A DNA stretch of 36,950 bases, from assembly GCA_001600875.1 (NCBI GenBank), contig BCLD01000026.1:1-36950 (forward strand), in the 5' to 3' direction. The notes below the pieces were generated by a model. That model saw only the letters and a list, made by a program, of their open reading frames with translations. It was not told the origin of the DNA and did no database searches. This document shows, in pieces, positions 30,487-36,950 of this stretch. The translations under genes were made by a program, and so were the position numbers. Within the stretch, counting starts at the first letter, position 1. The number at the start of each line of letters is the position of its first letter. This stretch comes from Solicoccozyma terricola (lineage: Eukaryota; Basidiomycota; Tremellomycetes; Filobasidiales; Piskurozymaceae).

Positions 30487-31346
30487 GTGAGTGACACCTT
30501 TTGCACCCTCCGAGGGGATCCGGGTTTTTCGCCAGCGTTGCCTTCGAGTGCTGAGACGGGCAAGTCGGAGGTATCGGAGGAAGTGCCGCAAAAGGCTGTC
30601 ACTCCGGCTTCCGTGACTCCTGTTGTGGCATCTGCACCGACTTCTCCATCGGCTTCGGCTTCCACCTGGACTCCTGCTTCTACTACGCCGAGTGTGATCA
30701 CGGTTCCGGCGTCGACAATGGCTTCAGCAACCGTCATTACGCTGGCTAAGGTGGCTCCAGCTGCTCGAACACCAGGGCGTGAGTTCTCAGCTAGTTCATT
30801 ATGTCCACGAATCTCCGGCTGACGACCTTCCTGCTCAGTGAACCCAGCGACGGCGGCCGCTGCAACCGCCATTCAGACCGACGGTATCACCCCAGCAGTC
30901 CGACAAGGAGGTGCCCCATCCCCCGCCTCGACCATTCAAGTACCCGCCATCGCGAGTACATCCGCAGCTCCCTCGATCCGTCCGCCTGCGCTAAACCTCG
31001 CCACTGCTACGGGTACGGCTACCAGACCAACGTCCCCGCTGCTCTCCTTACCTCTATGAAAGCTCTTATAGGCACACTCATCGAAGCCTACCAAGCCATC
31101 TGCTTCAGCAGCGACTTCGAAGCCACACATCGTGAAACCGTCATGGCGCTAGTCACCTTCTGGCACCACCGAAAAGAACGAGAAGCTCTCATCCGACAAA
31201 CGGATTACGGATTGGAGATGGCAGAGCTCGTCGAAGAAGTGGTTGCTCAGATAAAGCGTACGGTTGGCGAAAAACCCACGTTCGTCATCGAGTTCTTGTC
31301 CAAAAAGGCTCGAGAAGATACCGATAAGGTTCTGGGGCTGTCGGAA
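30487..31346 (+). pseudogene. duplicated unknown gene, copy 2 (frameshifted, 3' truncated)
   Basis: Homologous to 4291-5190 from about 30520 (SSAETGKSEVSEE). The intron at 30779-30838 (60 nt) has a standard GTGAGT donor, CTGAC and CTCAG; exons join in phase 1 to the residues NPATAAAATAIQTDGITP. Relative to copy 1, about 4 nt are missing near 31025-31045. The frame therefore stops at 31059, and the conserved block (LIEAYQAICFSSDFEATHRE) lies in another frame to about 31346. That block extends further than in copy 1, with VEEVVAQIKRTVGEKPTFVI and LSKKAREDTDKVLGL. A copia gag fragment in antisense then cuts it. No ATG was found upstream. The function is unknown. Confidence 0.55.
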
Positions 31347-31835
31347 TTGGCAGCGTTGCCAAGAATCGTTCAACCCTTTCCGCCTCATCGATCTTGAGGC
31401 TTGCCGTCCTTGCGCGCAGTAGAAGAGAGTTGAATCGTTCAAGATGTATCTCCATCTCCTCTGGCGAAGGATCGTCCTTTAGCCTGATGGTTGCCAATGC
31501 ATCCCTGACTTGTGCTTGTTCCTCAGGACTGTCGAGTTGATGTGTTGCCAGTATGTAGTCCCACATTTGCTTGGCCGAATTCATGTCCAGAATATCGATA
31601 ACAATCCCATCAGAGACTGTTGTCCGGATGACTCCTTGTACTTTTCCTTCTCGCTTCTGCCACTTCCTCCACTCATCCAACTGTTCCACTGTCAAATCAG
31701 TGTCTGGAATCCTTTCTGTTGCTGTTGGAGGAGCCGAACCAGCACGGATTGAACGAGCAGCCATTGCTCTGGCAGTCCTGCATGGTTCTATATCGCTTTC
31801 ATCAACAATTCCGATGCAGCCACAAGAAGGAGCTG
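31347..31835 (-). mobile_element. Ty1/copia gag fragment (antisense)
   Basis: Minus-strand reading GCIGIVDESDIEP to LKIDEAERVERFLATLP is nearly identical to 35905-36375 on the plus strand. It retains Trp where that copy has a stop. Both ends are truncated: one abuts the unknown gene, the other repeat R1. Confidence 0.88.
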
Positions 31836-31970
31836 CCCAGCCAACCAAGCGTGACCACATCCCTACGGTTGCATAGTCGCAAGGCGATGGTGTTGGCGCA
31901 CGAAATAGACAGCCTGTCTCTTGGCAAATCCAATACGCAGCGAGTCGAGGTTCACGGCACTTCCCACTAA
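31836..31970 (+). repeat. dispersed repeat R1, copy 4
   Basis: It matches 311-450 from CCCAG(T/C)CAACCAAGC through the core region (TAGACAGCCTGTCT, 31906-31919) to GAGGTTCACGGC. It begins exactly at the edge of the copia gag fragment. Confidence 0.7.
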
Positions 31971-32695
31971 TTATCGAACGGAGTCACGTTGTCCGACGAG
32001 GCAGGGGGGTATGTTCAGAGGGCAACATACCCCTTTGCTTGACCAGATCCCGACATTCGCCACAAATGAACGCAAACACCATGTTTGCGGTGAACTCCCA
32101 CCGCATTTTCAGCTTCCGATCCTCCCCTCACGATACAGCGTGCTCTGCGATGCCGTGCTTATCGTTTGTGAAACATACACAGGATCTGGGTTTGTCCGGA
32201 CCCTGCTCCCAGTCGGCCGACTCCCCCTCCCCCTATTCAGTTGCTTTTAACGATTTACCTGGCGTTTCCCGTGAATACAAGGGGGTGACGATTGGGAATC
32301 GAATGACATGATGTGGGGCACCGTCACATTCGCCGCCGGGGGGATTCGTGAATGATCAGCAAAGACAGCGCGGTGGCGGAATGCATTTTCGCATCCGAAA
32401 GGGACAACGGTTCCATTGATGTTTCGGACACCCGGGATAACATAGGTACAGTATCCTTTCCGGCGGAAAGAAGTTTCTTTACATCCGCAAAAGAATCGAC
32501 AAATTGGACGCCACCGCCACACGCGTTCCTGAGGAGGATCATGGCTCCTGATTCTGCGCGCGTGAGGGCGAACCTCCGAAGGCCAGACGCAAAATTCCCG
32601 AACACAAGAAAGCCCCNCCCCCCGCCTGCATCCATAGAGGTTCGTTATCCTGCTCAACGATCAAACCCATCACATCTCGATGCTCTGTCCCTAAT
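31971..32695. other. no supported gene
   Basis: Overlapping frames on both strands (32352-32966 plus; 32324-32635 minus) look partly protein-like but lack domains. The plus one runs antisense into the patatin relic, which argues against it. Confidence 0.35.
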
Positions 32696-33331
32696 TCAAC
32701 GTGGATCAACACTGACCTCCATCACCTCCAAGTATAGGATAATGTCAAACTCCAGCTGCACCAAGACCATCTCGGGCCGATCGTGTTCTCGGCGCAGGCT
32801 GCTCGAAGGAACGACAGCTTCGAGATCCTCCCAGGATGCCCCATCCAGCAAAAGCGATAGTAGGGACAAAAGGGTGAGTGCTGGAGGGTTATCGGCCGTC
32901 ACCGCGAGCTTTGCGTCTCCGGCGATCTTCCGAATGGACACCTCGAGCTTCTCGGCCGAGTACTGAGGCGCGCTCGAAATGAGGTTGGCCTTGCTCAGCC
33001 ACGACCTGGTCTCGTTGCCAAAGACATCCTTGGCGAGACCCTTGTATGCATCGATGGCCTCGTTGACGGACATCTCAAGGCGTCCGAGCATGAGGGCGAT
33101 GAGCCCGCCCGTCGATGTGCCGACGATGAGGTCGAACCACTCGCACGGCGGAGGGGGTTGCACGAGTTTCTCCTTCACCTTGATCCGATCCATAAGGTCT
33201 TGTAGAACATAGAGCGAGGCGAGGCCACGTATCCCGCCACCGTCGAGGGAGAGGATCCGCAGCGGACGGTCAGTCGCGGAAGCACTGGAAAGGGTGGGAA
33301 AGCTTTGGGCGTATTGCTGGCGCCGATATGG
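32696..33331 (-). pseudogene. patatin head fused in frame to NB-ARC tail by internal deletion
   Basis: The minus-strand frame, open from 33331 to a stop at 32696-32698, reads RPLRILSLDGGGIRG, LQDLMDRIKVKEKL, GTSTGG and continues to IRKIAGDAKLAV (patatin to about residue 150). It then jumps directly to ADNPPALTLLSLLSLLLDG and LEAVVPSSSL, which match the winged-helix end of the NB-ARC domain (receptor about 18860-18960). The junction is at about 32900-32910. The second half of patatin, including the catalytic Asp, and the whole P-loop region are gone. There is no ATG before the oxyanion loop; the first is 33193, inside the domain. This is an open but truncated relic, probably inactive. Confidence 0.8.
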
Positions 33332-33671
33332 TTAAAGGAAGGTCGAGGAGTGGACCTTTGATGAGCATGCAAACAGAAGATAGCAAGCAAGAAGGGGAAG
33401 AGGGCTCACTGCATGTCCTGTTGAAACATCAGCGACGAAGGACTCAGCGCTATGCAAAGAACTCAATTGATCGGGATAATCTCCTGCCGTCAAGCCAAGC
33501 ACTCGCTCTCCCTTGGTTGGAGGNGTTCCCGCGATCTGAGCTGACAAGATCTTCGTCTTGCATTTATCGTCAAACGAAATCCCTGCTGTCTATTGAATCA
33601 CCGCGCCGCATCCAACGAACCCCAAGATCAGCCTTTTATCTTTCTATTTCGCCAGCAGAAGAAAAGACTGA
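33332..33671. other. no gene recognised
   Basis: Upstream of the patatin relic; it may contain its decayed 5' end. No motif was recognised. Confidence 0.35.
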
Positions 33672-34190
33672 TCAATTTACATGGGAAGACAGACATTGGG
33701 TGTACCAATCATTACTCTCTGTTTCTATTAAACTTTGTTCAGCTATGGTGTCGGTATCCTTCCCATCATGTTGGAGGTGATACGATCTATACGACAGCAG
33801 CCGTTGGAATGCGGCGGCGAGGACTACCGCTACGGCCGCAAGAATTGATATTCGACGAGCGTTCCACCAGGGAGAGTTGGTCGCAGGAGATTGGGAAGAG
33901 GAGGAAGAATGAGAGGAGGAAGCCGTTTGAGAGGGATTGGTTTGAGATCCCGAGGCTGCTCCACCAAGAGTGGGTGTGGATGATCGAATAGTGCAATTTG
34001 GAGGGTAAAGGTGGTCTGGAGAAGGTGCTGCTACAATTGGATGAATAGATGAAAAGGATGGTCCACCTGTGGTTGAAGCTGTAGCCGCACCTGAGCTCTG
34101 AGAGGTCGAGCTGTGTTGAGATGTGATTGTCTGAGCAATTGGGGGATTGGTCGAGGTTGTGGTGGTAATTGGGGAGGACGAAGAGGTCAT
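33672..34190 (-). CDS. possible Ser/Thr-rich single-pass membrane protein (172 aa)
   Basis: The minus-strand frame from ATG 34190 begins MTSSSSPITTTTST. Its first 110 residues are dominated by Ser, Thr, Pro and Ala. A stretch NARRISILAAVAVVLAAAF follows and looks like a basic-flanked transmembrane helix, then about 45 polar residues. There is no signal peptide at the start and no family is recognised. The composition could also be produced by repetitive non-coding sequence, and an intron near the membrane segment cannot be excluded. Confidence 0.4.
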   Translation of the reverse strand: MTSSSSPITTTTSTNPPIAQTITSQHSSTSQSSGAATASTTGGPSFSSIHPIVAAPSPDHLYPPNCTIRSSTPTLGGAASGSQTNPSQTASSSHSSSSSQSPATNSPWWNARRISILAAVAVVLAAAFQRLLSYRSYHLQHDGKDTDTIAEQSLIETESNDWYTQCLSSHVN

Positions 34191-34604
34191 GACTTTGACG
34201 TGAGCCTTGATTCAAGCAGAGGATGAATGCATGTGAGACCTAGGCCTCAGAAGAACAACTCCATGGGCAAGATGTTGAGGATAAAAAGGCCTCTGCCAAC
34301 GCGCACCGCTTTCGCCGTCTCGAGAGGACGTAGAGAGATGGGTGTGCTGGTCTTTAGCGCTACTTTGCTTGTATCGATGGATGCATGGATGGATGTAAGG
34401 GCCATTTGTGTTCGGACTGGCTCCATTAGAACTCCACGTGTCCTGGAAGCAAGTGACTGGAGAGGGGAGAAGCCTCGGATACAGAAGGAATATCGTGTAC
34501 ATTCTTTTCTCACGAACTTTCTTTGCCGGGAAATGGTTGTCGGAAGCAAATCGACCCAGGGCTTCCGCGCCAGAGCTTGGGATCCTACACAATGGTCAAT
34601 CGTA
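34191..34604. other. no gene recognised
   Basis: Competing short frames on both strands and no motif. Likely the upstream region of the minus-strand 34190 frame. Confidence 0.35.
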
Positions 34605-35205
34605 GTGATTTATCTACACCACGTATCTGCACTCTGTTACTTCCGGTACTGCGAACAAAAAATCGATTGCAAATTTCTACATGCTTAATGACGATGGAAT
34701 TGTATCGTTCAGTGCTAAACAAAATCGCCTGCATGTCCTCTTGGCTGAATTGATATATGATACATCTACATTCAGCCATTTTACAGGCTCCATCCGTTCT
34801 GACTTGCAGCCACAGGCAAAACTTTGATATATCTGCTCATTCCGATGTTGCACAAATTTGTCTCCTGTAGAGAGGATTGGACGTCCTTGGAGTTGCGTGC
34901 ATATATGTGGCCAGACAAACAGCTGAGGCCATCGGTCTATCTGATTTATCTGCTTTTGCATCTTCAATGGTCAGCGTTCAAAGCCTTCGCAAGTAACAAA
35001 CCTTTCTCCTTGTGTACTTTGTTTGCTCTTCTAACTTTCGTCTTACTGGACACCTCCCAACAACCCAAACGAACCATACACCGGCTGTGAAGGGTTATGA
35101 AGCGTGGGCCGCGCGTCTCGAGTTCCATTGAAAGGCCTCAGTACAATTTGATCGCAGGGTTAATTGACTTTCTAAGTAAATAATGCTCAGTTTACCTTTT
35201 AATCT
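34605..35205 (+). repeat. dispersed repeat R2, copy B
   Basis: It aligns with the reverse complement of 23165-23860 over about 600 bp, beginning at GATTTATCTACACC...CTGCACTCTGTTACTTCCGG and ending near GCTCAGTTTACCTTTTAATC. The 13-bp head is mostly missing here. No coding capacity was recognised. Confidence 0.75.
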
Positions 35206-35651
35206 CCGACGGAAACAAGCCTCAAAGTTCCCCAGGACGGCCCAACTGTCGAGACGAGAACGCCTCGCAGCCATGAGCAGAAAACCATGTGGACTACGAG
35301 CTGCTTGCTGTCTGCTTGGAAGCAGAGCCACGACAGTCAACTACTTTGGGGATCGCTGGTGATATGCTCGCTCAAGACTACTTCAGGGTCGAGATGAAGC
35401 CGGACCTTAGTATCAGACATCTCCCAGTCGATGTATGAAACTATTATTCTGCGGGACCGCTCCCTGCTGAGATGTTTGACAGCGATCTTGCGCTGATATA
35501 AGGCGTAAGATATGAGACTGGTTTGCGTTCGCGGTGGCATCCTCCACACCACTTCCAGATCGGTGTCAATTTCACGACGCAGGCGCTTCTCATTGTTCAA
35601 AATTAGGCACTGCTTTCATAGGAAAAATTGTAATTTACAGCTGGGCGTTTT
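35206..35651. other. no supported gene
   Basis: A minus-strand frame of 87 codons (35337-35600, beginning MNNEKRLRREIDTDLE) looks mildly protein-like but has no domain or context. Otherwise nothing is seen. Confidence 0.35.
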
Positions 35652-35773
35652 TGTTGGAAATGATATAGCGCCCGGAATTCCTAATGAGTAGTTCGGACTG
35701 CTTTTTAGTGGAGTAGTTATATTCATAACAGATTAAGAGTCGTACTTGCGCTATTAGTACATCTACTACTTCA
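35652..35773 (+). repeat. candidate 5' LTR of the copia element
   Basis: The sequence starts TGTTGGAAATGATA, a common copia LTR beginning, and ends ...CTACTACTTCA, 2 nt before the gag ATG. No second LTR is in the window to compare, and no primer-binding site fits between the LTR end and gag, so this is tentative. Confidence 0.35.
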
Positions 35774-35775
35774 GC

Positions 35776-36950
35776 ATGTCCACCACCTTCAATATGTCTG
35801 ACAACAAGTCGATTATCTCGCTCTCAGCAATTCCGAAGTTGAGGAACAATGCCAACTTTGCAGCATGGAAGCAAGCAGTAGAGAATCAGCTCCTTCTTGC
35901 TGGCTGCATCGGAATTGTTGATGGAAGCGATGTGGAACCATTCAGGACTGCCAGAGCAATGGCTGCACGTTCAGTCCGTGCTGGTTCGGCTCCTCCAACA
36001 ACAACAGAAAGGATTCCAGACACTGATTTGACAGTGGAACAGTTGGATGAGTGGAGGAAGTAGCAGAAGCGAGAAGAAAAAGTACAGGGAGTCATCCGGA
36101 CCACAGTATCTGATGGGATTGTTATCGATATTCTGGACATGAATTCGGCCAAGCAAATGTGGGGCTACGTACTGGCAACACATCAACTCGACAGTCCTGA
36201 GGAACAAGCACAAGTCAGGGATGCATTGGCAACCATCAGGCTAAAGGACGATCCTTCGCCAGAGGAGATGGAGATACATCTTGAACGATTCAACTCTCTT
36301 CTACTGCGCGCAAGGACGGCAAGCCTCAAGATTGATGAGGCTGAAAGGGTTGAACGATTCTTGTCAACGCTGCCAAAGGCTCTTGCCATGCTGCGACTTC
36401 AATTCCGATTGGCAGATCCATCAGGAAGACATGGCTTGAAGTCACAGAGCAATACAACCTTGAAGCGGCCGATAGAAAGCGTCTATCAGGAACAGGAAAC
36501 CAAACAGGTTTTGCTCTATTGTCAAAGACAAAAACGAAGGGCCAAACATTGACATTCCGCAAGAGGAATGTGGCACATGAAGAGTGTTGGAACTGTCACA
36601 GGACTGGCCATTTCGCTCGAGACTGTTGGGCACCCAAGAATGATGCGAATAGCAAGAAATTCGAGCGATCTAAGCAGAGGTTTCGAACGCCCAAGCCAAA
36701 GAACTATCAGCAAGAAGAGGCAAGCTCAGACAAAGGCGATGCCATGGCCACTCAGAGTGAAGATACGGTGGCATGGGCATGTACTGTTTTCAACAAATCG
36801 ATGCTAACCCCGTCAAAATGGCTCTGGGATGAAGATTATGGCATGAGAAGCAATGCCAAGGACGAACATGAAGAGGATCAGTGTGACGTATCACAAGACT
36901 CAGCGTTCCGTCAACAGAACACACAGGCGATGACTGCCATGGAAGGGGCC
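35776..36950 (+). mobile_element. Ty1/copia element, gag and start of pol region, runs off the window
   Basis: The frame from ATG 35776 begins MSTTFNMSDNKSIISLSAIPKL and contains NNANFAAWKQAVENQLLLAG, the copia gag N-terminus. The frame then has TAG at 36061-36063, where the 31.6-kb copy has Trp. It continues to LSTLPKALAMLRLQF, changes frame near 36430 and reads WLEVTEQYNLEAADRKRL. A CCHC zinc knuckle CWNCHRTGHFARDC follows at about 36590-36631. The knuckle frame is open to the end of the window and reaches the region where the protease would begin (SKWLWDED). Other pol domains lie outside. The element is damaged by the stop and the frameshift. Confidence 0.88.

Noticed and set aside
32352..32966. 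Plus-strand 204-codon frame
   Set aside because: Its second half is antisense to the patatin/NB-ARC relic and it has no domain.
1..36950. tRNA, rRNA or riboswitch genes
   Set aside because: No cloverleaf with A/B boxes or conserved rRNA segments could be recognised by eye on either strand.

Overview
The window reads as a filamentous-fungus genome, most likely Ascomycota (Pezizomycotina). Introns are short (49-90 nt) with GT/GC...AG borders and CTAAC/CTGAC branch sites. NLR-type STAND genes of the fungal patatin/NB-ARC/TPR and SIR2/NACHT/WD40 kinds are present, and Ty1/copia fragments are common. Premature stops fit C-to-T change in CpA contexts, as expected from repeat-induced point mutation (RIP). 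There are no operons, tRNAs, rRNAs or CRISPR arrays. The phylum is an inference from gene style.

Layout: 1-3.6 kb holds a low-complexity hypothetical gene with two introns (1744-3475). 4-5.2 kb holds a truncated copy of an unrecognised Ala/Thr/Pro-rich gene that ends exactly at a telomere-like hexamer array (5185-5238). 5.5-9.6 kb is copia: an RNase H piece, then a degenerate gag-protease-integrase-RT element that abuts a WD40 fragment (9.6-10.7 kb). 11.5-15.3 kb is a graveyard of NLR pieces on both strands (NB-ARC, patatin, TPR) around one intact 337-codon patatin gene (12336-13349). 16.75-21.8 kb is the best gene here: after removal of two introns it encodes a patatin-NB-ARC-TPR receptor of about 1,639 residues, with nearly identical 120-nt TPR units and a 369-nt assembly gap inside the array. 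It is followed by a second copia RT fragment and a dispersed repeat.

25.6-30.2 kb (minus strand) is a SIR2-NACHT-10xWD40 NLR broken by several frame changes and stops. 30.5-31.3 kb is the second copy of the unknown gene, cut by an antisense copia gag. 32.7-33.3 kb (minus) is a patatin head fused in frame to an NB-ARC tail by a large internal deletion. 33.7-34.2 kb (minus) is a possible Ser/Thr-rich single-pass membrane protein. 35.65-36.95 kb is the 5' end of another copia element that runs off the window.

Taken together this is a birth-and-death NLR (fungal immunity/incompatibility-type) cluster. Transposon breakpoints and two dispersed repeat families, R1 (palindromic core) and R2 (13-bp tandem head), lie at or near the edges of the NLR pieces. 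One receptor looks functional, one patatin has been released as a stand-alone gene by collapse of its intron, and the rest are relics. All protein assignments are by reading motifs; no search was run.
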